Of a stretch of 64,000 bases of DNA, positions 22,401 through 35,400 are shown in pieces; positions within the stretch are counted from its first letter, which is position 1, and every line of letters starts with the position of its first letter. The stretch spans positions 8,100,391 through 8,164,390 of the forward strand of contig OZ024783.1 of NCBI GenBank assembly GCA_964017065.1, written 5' to 3'. The notes beneath the pieces were generated by a model that was not told the DNA's origin, ran no database searches, and worked only from the letters and a program-made list of their open reading frames with translations. Both the position numbers and the translations under genes were made by a program. Source of the DNA: Haliclona indistincta. Lineage: Eukaryota; Porifera; Demospongiae; Haplosclerida; Chalinidae.

Positions 22401-24640
22401 AGCAGCACCATCGAGAAACAGGTGTTGTGGATAAAACGACACCACTACGTATCTCCATGTCTTCCAAACTCAACTACTTGCAGAGAGCCTTGGGATCAAC
22501 ACTCATGTTCAGTAGCGTATGAAGTTGTATTTTGTCACCGCCTGATATAAACTGTGCTACAGTACGGTACTCTATTAGCTACACTCGCTCGTGGGAGGAA
22601 CTGAATGTATTTGTGCGAAGTTGCAATGTGTATAATTACTTATTGTAATCAGTGGTTCCTATTATATCATCATTGTTATTTTTTCTTACATAATAACTGT
22701 CTCTGTGTAAATGTGTTGCGACGGGTGTTGGCTAAAAATGCTTAACCATACATGTGCATTAACCTGCCTCCAATTTTGCTCAACAACCACAGACCATATT
22801 GCTGTATCTGGGTCGAATTGAACAGTGTCCATGTCGGAACAAATTGACCACCAATCTGTGATCTCAGCTCTAAAAAGGGAGGGAGTAAGCATTGTGCAAT
22901 CTATACTGACTAGAATTTATTTTACAGCACCTCCAATAGAGTGGTTGTTGAGCCGCATGAAAGTCAAGATATGTATTTTACCATCTCAACAAGTTACTGC
23001 ATATGTATTTGTTAGGTAAACACAAAATGACGATCCCTATTCTTACAGTCTTTCGAGTTTGGAGCAGTTTATAGCAAACTGTTAAAGCACACGGAAGATA
23101 TTACTAAGAAGATATTAGTATTAAAATATTACTGATATGTACAACTCTGTTCTGGTCACTTAAAATCCTATATCTATTCCATCGGCTATTGAAATTCCAA
23201 AACAATCATCAAGTTCTACACATAAGTACCTTTCCTTTGAGTCTCAAACTTCATGTCACGTCATGTTTCCTCATGTTATAACACATACATTTCTTGCATA
23301 AATTAAGTGTAGTCGACTTGTTCACCAGAAAAGTGGAAAGAGTGAGAGGAGACTATGGCTACTAAACTAGTCGGTCTACTGATCAGCTCTTTCGTGATGC
23401 TGTAAAATAAAATTACAAATGCCCATGAACAAGGCATGAAAAGACCAGTAGATTTTAAGTGACCAGTAGAGATGGAGTTCTAAATAATAATAATTATCGT
23501 GGTGCGAGTGTTTATTGTTTATGATTGAGTATCATGATAATGTTGAAAGTAAACAGCTGTTTTTCACTCATATCCAGGTTGATAATCTGTGTACACTACA
23601 CCAATCATATCACTTTTAAAGTCACTACTAGAACAGTACAGTAAAGTCAGTACTAATAGTACGCTATTACAGCTGTTCACAAAGATCTTGCATAGAGAGA
23701 TGGGAGCGGACGTGAAATTACCAAGATCATATGATTTTCTGATTCTCTCATGCTCTTTCTGCTTTCAATCTTAATATCTGTCAGAGCACATCAAGCTTGC
23801 AGTGAAGGTATATACCTGTTTAGGTGTTGTCAAAGGCTTCCAACAAGATTATGGACACACTATCTTGCTAGTAGAGACCGGGACTCGAGGAATGTTATCG
23901 CATTTATGACCACCCGTATGATACAACGATCATGCAGCAACGCAACGGCAAGATCCTACGTTGTCACGGCAAGTCGTTGCATGTATTGTCCAGTCTAAAC
24001 AGCAATGTGGTACGCAAGCATAGCTGGAGAGGCAGCCACCAGCAGCAGTCTAGCTTCTTATACAAAGCTGAGATCATCAATCTTAACAAAAAAGTGATGT
24101 GATTGTCAGGCAATTAATCAAAGTTTACTACACCATTAGACATACCATAGATAATTATTTTATCCTCCCGGGATTGGCAACACGGGTAATTAGCACCTTC
24201 TCGCACGGACAGTCTGCGACCAAAGGTGGGCATTTGTTAGAAAGACGGGTAATACCTAACGCACATGGAGAATCTATGGCAGGTACTGCGACAACCACAA
24301 CGGATGCTGGTAGTCTGCTTGTAAACACAATCACGCTGATGCTGGATGATCCTACCTTCAGTATTCAGAGTGCTCCTGCAGTTCACAACAGAAGTTGGCA
24401 CAACATCTTGTCAAGTGGATGCCAGATCACAAGGATATTGCAACTAAATTCAAAAAAGAACTGATCAAATTGCTTTCTATGTGTATTACTAAGAAAACAA
24501 CCCAGTGTACTAAAGCAAAAACAACAAGAGAAAGATGTGGACTGCTTATCACAAATTACGGTTATCCGAAAACTACACATCTTTGTGAAGGACTTTTCTT
24601 GCCCACAGTGACTCCTCAATATTGATCAGTAGTAGGAGAA
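22400..24640. other. Stretch without recognised genes
   Basis: Several short frames on both strands (22686-22892, 22825-23019, 23750-23998, 24099-24464). The plus frame at 24395-24625 (KFKKELIKLLSMC region) immediately precedes the DDE_1 remains and could be unrelated coding debris. Nothing recognised with confidence. Confidence 0.4.
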
Positions 24641-24662
24641 AACTGGCATAGGGCTGGTATGC

Positions 24663-25250
24663 GCCGCTGTGCCTGGGATCGCAGAACGGTACACACTAAG
24701 TGCATTGAGTGGTGAAAAAAGTTATGACAGCAATCTGTTGGAGTGCAATGGAGGACACATTGCACTGACTAAACACTGGGCAAAGTACTTAATGGAGAGA
24801 ATGGGCTTTGTCAAGTACCAGCCAAGTACAAAGTGTCTGTTTGGGATATCAATTCACTGAAAGCACAATTTATCTTTGTTGTCAAAGTGATCATTCAAAT
24901 GGAGGAGATACCGAGCGACTTGGTGATCAATTGGGATCAGACTGGTATTCATATGTTCCAGTTTCAAGTTGGACGATGGCAAAGGAAAGTTCAAAGTGAA
25001 TCGAGATCGCAGGCATTGACAACAAAAGGCAGATCACGGCTGTTTTTAGAAACACAATGGCTGGCGACTTTCTTCCTCTTCAACTGATTTATAAAGGTAA
25101 AACCAAGAAGTGCCTTCCAGCAGTCACATTCCCCTCTGATTGGCATGTCAGATAATCACTAGTCTAATGAAGACACAATGGTGGACTACTTAGAGAAGGT
25201 TCTTTTCCTTATGCCGAGAAAAAAAGAAAGATCTCAAGCTTGAGCCTACT
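24663..25250 (+). pseudogene. DDE_1 (pogo/Tigger-like) transposase remnant
   Basis: Pieces in three frames give, in order: LLECNGGHIALTKHWAKYLM, WDINSLKAQFIF, IPSDLVINWDQTGIH, VPVSSWTMAKE, GDFLPLQLIYKGKTKKCLP and FPSDWHV. NWDQTG is the first catalytic Asp block of the DDE_1 superfamily; later D/E blocks are too degraded to see. At least two frameshifts (near 24840 and 24950) and stops disable it. The matching N-terminal part lies next door in the opposite orientation. Confidence 0.75.
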
Positions 25251-25253
25251 TAA

Positions 25254-25620
25254 TCAGCTCGTGATATTTTGATCGATTTCAAGGACTCCACTCCTAGTGC
25301 ACACACTAATGTTATGGCAGTATTGATGACAGCGCATTGCAAGTAGGAAAGCTTGAATCCTTTTGCCTGGCTCTTCTCCAAGCAAAAGAGGACGCCCAGA
25401 CTTTTTGATAGCCACTGTCTTAATTTTCTTCCTCAACGTTAACTCTTGAAAGTACTTGTTCTTCCATGTTCGTACACTGCTTTCTTTAATTAACAAGCAA
25501 CCGGGAAAAGATCTTTTTCAATATCGGATAGTAGCTGTCACAGTGCTGATCAGCAGCCCTTTTCCCAATTTCTGCCTTCTCTTTGGATCGTACCGTCCAT
25601 GTCGCTTACCGACTGACGCA
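25254..25620 (-). pseudogene. N-terminal part of the same DDE_1 transposase family, opposite strand
   Basis: Minus frames give KESSVRTWKNKYFQEL, GRPLLLGEEPGKRIQAFLL and, upstream in another frame, GKRAADQHCD-like sequence. 'SSVRTWK.KY..EL......GRPLLLGEE....Q......R' is the linker between DNA-binding and catalytic parts in this family. It ends four bases from the plus-strand remnant, so N- and C-terminal pieces of one family face each other. Confidence 0.7.
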
Positions 25621-25719
25621 CTCACCTCTGGCTCGAGTCAGTTGAAAGACATGACTTATCACTTCTGCTCTATACAAGACCTTCGTAAACCGCTGCATTC
25701 ATAATGTTTATGATATCAC

Positions 25720-28200
25720 AACTATATAGCCAGCAGCTAGCGTAGAATGACATCATTAGAGGTGTCTATAGTAAATTGGAACCTCTACTTGATAGCAGAA
25801 ACATTTAAAACTATTCTTTAAACTTACCTGGATACAAATAGAATTGCCGTCAGCTATATTGAACTTATTTTTTGTTACCTCTCGTAACTCAACACTATCT
25901 CTTTCCGTCAACTCATGCTTGGCTGAGTTTGTTTAATTTCTTGATCCTTTTTTTACATGTACACACAAAGTTACTTAACTAGACAAAATTACCCTCCGTG
26001 CAAAAATCCCAGCCATTATGGTAATTTAGTTACATATACCTTGCGATGGTTCAATTCTCCGTCCAGTTCTTCTGCTTTCTTCTTGATTATCATTAAAATA
26101 GAATATCTGTTGAAAAAAAACCATGCTCACTGCAATACATCCATACTAATATTATTTGTGACCGGATCAGGGAAAATGAGCCTGAAGGGGATCTCTAGTA
26201 GATGAAAGTAACGCATGATATTCATAGTAATTTGACTTTTTGGGTCAAAAATATTTTTGTATTCAAAAGAACAAGGATAGTATTTATCATTTCTGCATCA
26301 GCATTGATGCTGACAAAATTCGAAGTGCTGAATATTTTGCGTTATTTCCATTTACGACAGATCCCTTATGACTCATTCTCTCAGATCCGGTCACAGTTTA
26401 GCCCACACACTGACCTGGTGTATGACATCGACAGCTAAATCAATCAATAAAATAGATACACTACCATCACTTTTACTGAATAAAGAAGAGAATAAGAACA
26501 TATTATCATTTTTTACAGTACACGAAATTTTGGTGTCAGCAATATAAAATTTGATTTTTTTGTCGGATTTATCAAAAAAAATAACTTGCATGTTATGGTT
26601 AAAACACATTATTGCTGGTTCACTTTCCCACTATTTTTTATGATTTACTGTACAGCGGGCAATTTTAAAAGAAACAATTCGTGAATGCATGAGATAGAGC
26701 ATTTGCGAATAATAATTTCGCAAATCAGCGCTATTACCCTATCTTACATAAGTCGCCATAAGGTCATTGTGCTCTGGCTACAGTTTGGTGGAGACAAGCT
26801 AACATGTCTTGTCTACTAACTAGCTTTGATTAATTATTTCATTATCAAACAAATCTACTATCAAACTCCCACTTGAGCAAGCACACACACACACAGAAGC
26901 CGACAAACCTGTCTATCAAATCCCATTGGAACCAGTCACATGTGAAGCATTAACTAGTACACACACATGCTCCACCGCACACTGTGTTTCACACTCTAAC
27001 TGATAAAGCTAAGGAACCTCAAATTTGAAAATACGCAGCTATCAAAGACCGCCACAAACCCAAACATAATTACTCTAAAAAGACAAAAAGACCAGTAGAT
27101 CAATATAAACCACACAGAAATGACAAGCAATGGAAGACGACAGCAACAACAGATGAAGCTGCTTGTAAATAAATGATAAAATGAACATTTGAACTTGTTT
27201 TTTACTTGTTCATAATTATAACTACCAAACCCATGATAATTTTGTACAAGGATAGGGTTGTTTCTATGACAACCAATGCACCCAATGAGAAACAATGTCA
27301 TATAGAGTGTACACAATGGCGGGATACTGTGTAGTTTCCTTGTACCACTGACCTGAGCACATGTATGAGCAAATTGTACATTATCACAAAGTCGGTATAA
27401 ACAGAATTTATAATGAAAACACTTTTCCCAAAAAAAAAACACTTGACATTATTTAGGCAGGAATTACAAATAGAAAAGAGGAGAGAAGGCTTGGGAAATG
27501 TTTGGGAGAGGAAGCTTGGAAAAGGTTTGGGAGGAGAGAATGCATGGAAATTGTTTGGGAGAGAAGGCTTGGAAAGCTTAAATAAGAGAAGACTTTGGTG
27601 CTATGCACAACTGAGTATACAGTATAATAGCAAAGGATCTTAAACACTGAAATATTTTTTAAATACATCCACACTTGTTTATGTAAAAGAAACATTCAGT
27701 CATGTACCAACATAAGATTGGGTACATGCATACACAAACTCAGGGTAATCCCTGGGATAATCCCAGGGTAATCCCCTATCATAATTAACTGCCAACAATC
27801 AAACCCTCCCTTATTGGGTGAGAAATTTTCTAAATAACCTGCCAACAAGGCACAATGAACATGTATATTGTTACAGTAGACACATAGATACAATAGATAG
27901 AATGTATGTACAATGAAGTACATTGTTGAGCTGTCAATTGTAATCACTCTAGAGATCAAGCCAGAAAGTCTAAATGTGGTAGATACAATTACGATCAGAT
28001 TTGTGTAAGTATTGACATTTCACAGAAAGTGCATTGCTGGGCTGTCAAATGTAACCACTCTAGAGAGAAACAAGCCAGAGAGTCTAAATGTGGTAGATAC
28101 AATTACGATCAGATTATCACGAGTATTGACATGTCACACAACATTGCGTAACATCAGTATCACATAACTTGGTACAATAGAGTATGGAAACATTCACATC
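25720..28200. other. AT-rich stretch without recognised genes
   Basis: No frame has convincing coding character. Minor structure: a CA run at 26881-26893; an imperfect tandem repeat of GAAGGCTTGGGAAATGTTTG type at 27480-27590; and two ~110-bp direct copies at 27916-28020 and 28021-28135 sharing GTAGATACAATTACGATCAG. It may be ATM intron or intergenic sequence. Confidence 0.5.
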
Positions 28201-28226
28201 AAGTTGGCACATGTACAATGAAGGGC

Positions 28227-28440
28227 TTCAAATTAGCACTAGCCAGCTAGCCCGAGGCTATTAAAATATAGCTTGGGCTAGTAAAATGTACAGGTTGGTA
28301 GCCCAGCTGGCTAGAGATACTTGTAGACCTACTGCAGAATTTGACTGGAAACAAGTAGCTTAATATTATCTTATTGGGCAGATAGAAACTGTTTGGGGCT
28401 AGTTCAATTTAATTGTACTTGCTCTGCTGGCTAATTTGAA
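28227..28440. mobile_element. 214-bp MITE
   Basis: The ends TTCAAATTAGC and GCTAATTTGAA are exact inverted repeats, followed inside by imperfect CTAGCCAGC / GCTGGCTA repeats. It contains GCCCGAGGCTATTAAAATAT and GCTTGGGCTAG. No clear target duplication and no coding capacity. It lies beyond the last ATM exon I can identify. Confidence 0.65.
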
Positions 28441-28578
28441 ACTAAGAATCCCTGGTACAATGCCTTGTCATCATACAATTCACATAATGCCAAAAATGAG
28501 AGATTTGTGGTATGCCGTGGAAGACATGCAACACCATCACGCTGACAACCATGATTTTCATCAATTATTATTTCTAAC

Positions 28579-28727
28579 CTTGCCCATCTTAGTCTATTTG
28601 TAGTGGTTTCACATTCCGAGAGCACCAGCTCATGAACTTTGTTCAGAATTGACTTCCATTTGTGATCGCTGCCAGCCCACGCTCCATCATCGTCAGTGTG
28701 AGCACCTTGAGGATGGTGAACCCTGAC
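28579..28727 (-). CDS. ATM: ATM exon, 149 bp (last one found)
   Basis: Reads VRVHHPQGAHTDDDGAWAGS, DHKWKSILNKVHELVLSE, ending RLRWA plus AG before GTTAGAAA. Acceptor is CTCTCTCAG, downstream of a (CACT)n tract. Phase 2 at the donor. No further exon was recognised to the left. Confidence 0.85.
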
Positions 28728-29420
28728 CTGAGAGAGTGGGTGAGTGAGTGAGTGGGAGGGTGGGTGAGTGAGTGAGTGAGTGAGTGAGTGAGTGAGTGAG
28801 TGAGTGAGTGAGTGAGTGAGTGAGTGAGTGAGTGAGTGAGTGAGTGAGTAAGTAAGTGTGTGTGAGTGGGCGAGTGAGTGGGTAAGTGAGTGAGTGGGGG
28901 AGTGAGTGCGTTATTCCACTCACTTGAATCCGAAGGAATTCAATGAGTTGATCCTACAAAATGAAAAACAGTGCTAATTAAATTTCAGCAAATGAAAACA
29001 AACTGAGTGTGCAAGTTCATGTAACAACATTCACATGAACACAGATGTACGAAAACATGGTCAAAACACGCTTGAACAACCGCAATGCCATGGGCACATC
29101 ACAACACTCGTCCCTCCTACTCATCTTTGACACAAATCATTTCAATCACTGGCACTATTCACCAAACATGTTTACTAAATCTCTCTCGAATACTTTAACT
29201 ACATCGTTCATACATTCACCCTCACTCACTCACTCACTCACTCACTCATTCGCTCACTCACTTTCACTGGTGGTGGACTTCTCACCCAGGCCTGCAAAAG
29301 CTGGGGACATATCTCTTCTCCTAGCTTGCATAGTCTACCACGAGATGACGTAGCCACAGCAACACAGTAGCCATTGAGACCAGCTAACAGGTGTTCCAGC
29401 ACCGTGGAGTTCTGCTCTTG

Positions 29421-29490
<70 letters not shown>

Positions 29491-32400
29491 TAGATCTCAA
29501 ATAGGTCTGTGCTACTGTTGTGAAAGAAGAAATCCCCTGGTACAATGCATGGGGCCTTGTGGTTACAAGTAATCATGTTCAAAACAAACCCGTTTCTTAT
29601 TAGCTATGAGAGAATTGAACACCCTATAATACAGTATTGACATCGTACTTTTAAAAACCAGTACATCAAAATGAGAGAAAGCTGGACAGACAACAACGAT
29701 CACAGACATCCTGTTAAACATCCTGCTACATTGTGCACCTCACAACACAATCACTAATACAGCTAATGGGAAGTGATTGCAGCTGGCTAGCTATCGTACG
29801 ATCGTACGATGATCATAATTACTCTATCGATCACCTCATGCAATGCAAGCACATTCCAATACACTACTCTCACTCACACACACACACCACAGTTTCATGC
29901 AGTACATAACTAGGAGTACGAATTCACAGGAATTGCCTCAAGTATGCCCCGGCCCTTGCAGGTCTTAACTGCATTCTCATATCCCACGTACTATCACGAC
30001 TATTAGCCTTACTTCATTCAGCAAAACTTAGACTAATTCAAAATTTTGACTGAATTCACAAGTTTTCAAAATTTGTACCATACACATAGCTCAATTCTTA
30101 CCTGATGTTCTTGGTAGCTGACTGGAAGAACATGTACAACTGTGCTGCCGGCAAGTCACAGTTTGTTACACAGTGAGAAATGATGCTGTGAATCACACGA
30201 GCAAGAATAGATCGATCCAGCGATGTAGAGGAGGATGATATAGAGGATTGGAAGAGCTTACAGTAGATGGCAAGTAGATCTGAGGGAGGGAGGGAGGGAG
30301 GGAGGGAGGGAGGGAGGGAGGGAGGGAGGGAGGGAGGGAGGGAGGGAGGGAGGGAGGGAGGGAGGGAGGGAGGGAGGGGAAATGAGGAAAGGAAATGCAA
30401 CTTGTAAAACTACTTGTAATAAGCATATCCTTTATAACTCATACACAATGCTTTACTATGTACATACACGTGTAGTACAGAACTCGTCAATAACTATTAC
30501 TAATTATTACATAACTCTACCTAACAGCATGATGCAACATTTTGATGTTAAAGAGCACAAAAGACTACACAGACCATAGTGACTGAGATTTGTTGATACT
30601 AGCTGGAATGTAGAAGAACAATGGAAATGACACATACACACATGCTAACAGCACAGAGAACACAATCACAAGCCTGCAAATAGTGAAATTACAGTACCAC
30701 GTTTGCAATACAATAATTTATGGAAAATGAATAACAATTAAGAAAATAAAACAAATATCAATAATTTTTGGTCTCTATTGCGCTCTTTATCCTAACCAGT
30801 TTTGTCCCCATTTGTCATAGCTACTTGTAAAGTCATTCCACTTAGCAGACATATTGGCTAAAACTGCATTCCAACATCATGTGACCATAACCACGCACAG
30901 TACACAAACATGCAAACATGTATATCCCATTATGGGTATTGATTTTGGATTCACATACGCATGTACACACTCTTAACAGAGCACCTGGCTTCATTACCGA
31001 ACATGATAAACAAAGTCATGTGCTTCTCTGGTCACCATTACACATACACACGAATACCCTCTAGTGCTTCCAACGTACTCAAACACACTTGGAGCAAGTA
31101 CAGTGTATTACAGTGTGAAGTACAGCACTAATCAAAGTCATGTGCTCCTCTGGTCACCATTACACACACACACGAACACCCTCTAATGCTTCCAACTTAC
31201 CCATAAACACACTTGGAGCATGTACAGTACCACAGTATAAGTAATGAATTACAGTGTGAAGTACACCACTAATCCATCAGGCTATCATGACATGGCGTCA
31301 ACACTGCCTTATTCGTCACTCATCAATTATCATGTGTGCACACACGTAGCCCACATACTACACTTCATGCTCAATACAGTACAATACATTACTATACACA
31401 CATGTCAGTACTACACTACATGCTCAATACAGTACAATACATTACTATACACACATGTCAGTACTACACTTCATGCTCAATACAGTACAATACATTACTA
31501 TACACACATGTCAGTACTACACTACATGCTCAATACAGTACAATACATTACTATACACACATGTCAGTACTACACTTCATGTTCAATACAGTACAATACA
31601 TTACTATACACACATGTCAGTACTACACTTCATGCTCAATACAGTACAATACATTACTATACACACATGTCAGTACTACACTACATGCTCAATACAGTAC
31701 AATACATTACTATACACACATGTCAGTACTACACTTCATGTTCAATACAGTACAATACATTACTATACACACATGTCAGTACTACACTTCATGCTCAATA
31801 CAGTACAATACATTACTATACACACATGTCAGTACTACACTTCATGCTCAATACAGTACAATACATTACTATACACACATGTCAGTACTACACTTCATGC
31901 TCAATACAGTACAATACATTACTATACACACATGTCAGTACTACACTTCATGCTCAATACAGTACAATACATTACTATACACACATGTCAGTACTACACT
32001 TCATGCTCAATACAGTACAATACATTACTATACACACATGTCAGTACTACACTTCATGCTCAATACAGTACAATACATTACTATACACACATGTCAGTAC
32101 GGAACACTATGCTACTACTAATCGTACACACGTCTTCTCAGAAATCAGTTCACAGGTTTCTACTGCTAATACACAGAAGCAGTTCTGTGAAGGTAACATT
32201 AAAGTATAAGACATCTTCCCTACGTTTATACTTGTTTAGATAGTGTATGTACATAGCCACTACTGTTATACCTTCCATACAAATGTAAACACACATTACA
32301 AATACTTTATGCAGGAAGAACAGGTGACATTGAACTGACCTATGGAACAATTGATGGATAAATGGGCAAGATGGATAAATGGTGAGGTGAAAAAAAAGAT

Positions 32401-35400
32401 TCAGATACCACGATTGGTGCAGATTTCATAAACATACACATTACTCTATCAATGTGAATCCATAATATGACAAAGACATAACATGTTCCGAGATAGTTCT
32501 GCATACCAAGGCTAGAGGGTGGTAGAACATGAGGCGAGAGAGGGAGAATCCCGGGGAACTCCCCTCCGCATGATCTCAGTCCTAGGCTCATGTACCAATG
32601 CAGTACAAATATTCGATCAACACATACCTCAATCAATGCGCTAGATAGCTCTACATATTAAATTTCGTGAACAGAACCAAAATTTGCATTGCATCACAAA
32701 AACTGACTCTGTGGTACTTGAAACAATTTTTTATAATTTTTGTCATAATGTCATCATTGCCATTATGTCGAATTAGTGCCTGTTAGTGCTTTGCATGATT
32801 AGACTGGATCTCTATTTGCTCCTGAGGTGCCAGACTACAGGTTTATCACCAAGCAATTCACACATTGTGACACACCAATGACATGCTTTCTGAAAATTTT
32901 AAAACATACTAAACACCAATAGTTACTAATACTAGTTGTTTCCTTGTGACAATCCTACTCACCCTTCACAGACTGTCTGTCTCTGGGTGGACCAGACAAC
33001 AGCGTCAGTGATGAACCAGTCTGCCTGTCTCTGTCTGTCTCTGACAAACAGTGCCAATGAGTAAGTGTGGGACTGTTATAAAATGCAGTCTCACACTTAC
33101 TCATGAAATTGTATAATGGAGTATGTAATCGAATAAGTGCAAGTCTCTTTGTACCAGTCCATAAACATTTGTTACATGTAGCTCATAATTTCATGCTCGC
33201 ACTTTCTCACCACATACGCCGAAATTGGTGAGATTTAATTTTATTGCTACAACTGGCACACGCAGACTTCTCGAACATACTTCTACAAAGAATAGTTTCT
33301 ATTTTTTAGTGTGCCTCCTATTCTTATGCCCCTATTCTGTCTTCTTTTAGTGTATGCCAGCTGATATAGAACAGGCAAGAACAGTGAGAGTACTATTTCT
33401 TATACTGGTCCCACAAGAGCATGCTGTTTCATAACATCTCAAATGATGCTCTAAACAGACAATTGCTATTGTCTGTTCAGAGCATCATTTGAGATGTTAC
33501 AAGACATAGAGAACACTATACATGTAGCTATACCAACAAGACGTTAATCAAATTCCAATGAGTTTATTTGTCAAAATGCCAACATAAATCACCATTATAT
33601 TGCCTCAAGTCACACCAGATGTCAGTGGTAATCTTCTGCCTAAGGAAGCATTACAAAGTTTGATCAAATTGACCAGTATTGAGTCACCACCCAGCTTATA
33701 AAGCAAATCAGAATATTGTTCCTTGCAAATTCTACCAATCCTTCATTGAAGTGGTGTCTTGTACAAAGTATTTACTTCCTACACACCTCCCCTGGATCAT
33801 CAATCCAAGTGCTGGTTTGAACAACACTAAGTTTATTTCTAACCTCAAACACATTTCAAAGACATTCCTTGAATAGTCTTATTGGGAGGTTCCATTTACA
33901 ACCCTCCTTACACAAAATACTAGTAGGAATCACATGACCAAACAAAAAGGTCTATCCATAATCACCATAATCACTATAGTCAATAGAAGGCTACTTACTA
34001 ATACAAAAAACCTGATCTTTGACGAACTCGGCAGTTAGGCTTGTAACATACACAATATGCTGTACACATCATTCCGAACTAACCAATTGTGCCGCCCGCC
34101 GGTAGTTGAGTATGTATATACGAAATGCAATACTGATACCTTAGTGTCACTGCGCATACTTACGTATCAATTTCAGGGTTTCAAGTCATGAACTATTATA
34201 GCAATCACCATAGTTACTATGATACAAGTACATGGTGACAATAGCACTACAACACTTCTTGTTCATAACCAACACAAAAACAACAGATGGTCCAGCACAA
34301 GCACAGCACATTCTTATCAGGTCAACATCACACACCATGTATGACCTACTAATACAATTAGACATCTAAGCTACTATATAATAGTTAGACAGCGCATCCG
34401 AGGATCTACGCGATTTAGAAGCCCGAGAGCCGTTGCTATATAGCGTCCGAGCGTAGCGAGGGCGCTATGGTAACGGCGCGAGGGCTTCTAAATCGCGTAG
34501 ATCCGATTGGATGCTCTGTCTAACTGATTTAGACCACAGCAACAGTATCTAGAATAAACAAAAATAGACGCAGAAAGAAAGCTAGAAAAGCTCAACAGAA
34601 GCGTTTGGGCTGCGCTGAGAATGGATTTTATGGACGACGCCCTGTTCTCTGAAGCGCTAGACGATTTTGAACTGACTGCCTTCCCTTTTGTGCCCTCCTG
34701 TTACATCAGCAGTGGCTTTTGTCCGACTGGGCCAACATTTTCAACCACGCCGACCCTCGCACCAACCTGCTCTAGCTCTCTTGTGTCTAGCTCCGCCTCT
34801 GGTTCTACCGCTCCCGCCCCCCTACTTGCCAGCTCCACCCGGTATGCACCACCAAAAACGGAACGAGAAATTCAAGATGCTATCCAAAGCACCGTCCCAC
34901 AAAAAACAAGAGATGACACAAAATATTGCTACAAGGTATTCTATGAATGGAGCGTTTCACGACAGGAGGCAACAGGTGAAGCAATAGGAATGATATGTGA
35001 TATGACAGATGGAGAAATAGAACACTGGATGACGTTCGCGTCGTTCACGAACAGCAAATCATGGAGAGGACTGGTCATCGTAGTCTCGAGGGAGTGCGTT
35101 CATACAAAAGAACCTCAGAGCAGCAGAGGCAAGCTCTCTCTGACATCTTGAACCACGGTAGCAAGACCAACGCCGCGCCACAAGAGACTTCCAGTAGCTC
35201 CAGCACTCATCTCCTGCCTGCACTTGTCGAAAGAGGGTCTACCTCGTGCGCCTTCACTAGCCAGCAACAGCTGCGTTCTCTGAGCTTGACCGGCTCTACG
35301 TTTCAAGGCTGCACAGTCAATTTCTATGTGGGGCCCAAGGCTACAACGACCAGAAAGAGACGCCGCCCAATGGTGATCGACGATGATTCTTCAGACTCTG

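Noticed and set aside
26996..27442. 148-codon minus frame with many Cys and Phe
   Set aside because: Composition follows an AT-rich background, no homology recognised, and it does not fit the next ATM segment.
28693..28923. Minus frame rich in THSL repeats
   Set aside because: Microsatellite translation from the intron between two ATM exons.
30098..30426. Frame encoding PSLP repeats joined to DLLAIYCKLF
   Set aside because: The PSLP part is the (GGGA)n intron tract; only 30102-30279 is coding, as an ATM exon preceded by an acceptor.
31244..32243. Three overlapping plus-strand frames of 260-320 codons with repetitive protein
   Set aside because: They are the three phases of a 53-bp minisatellite without stops; 53 is not divisible by three, so each protein is a phase-rotated artefact.
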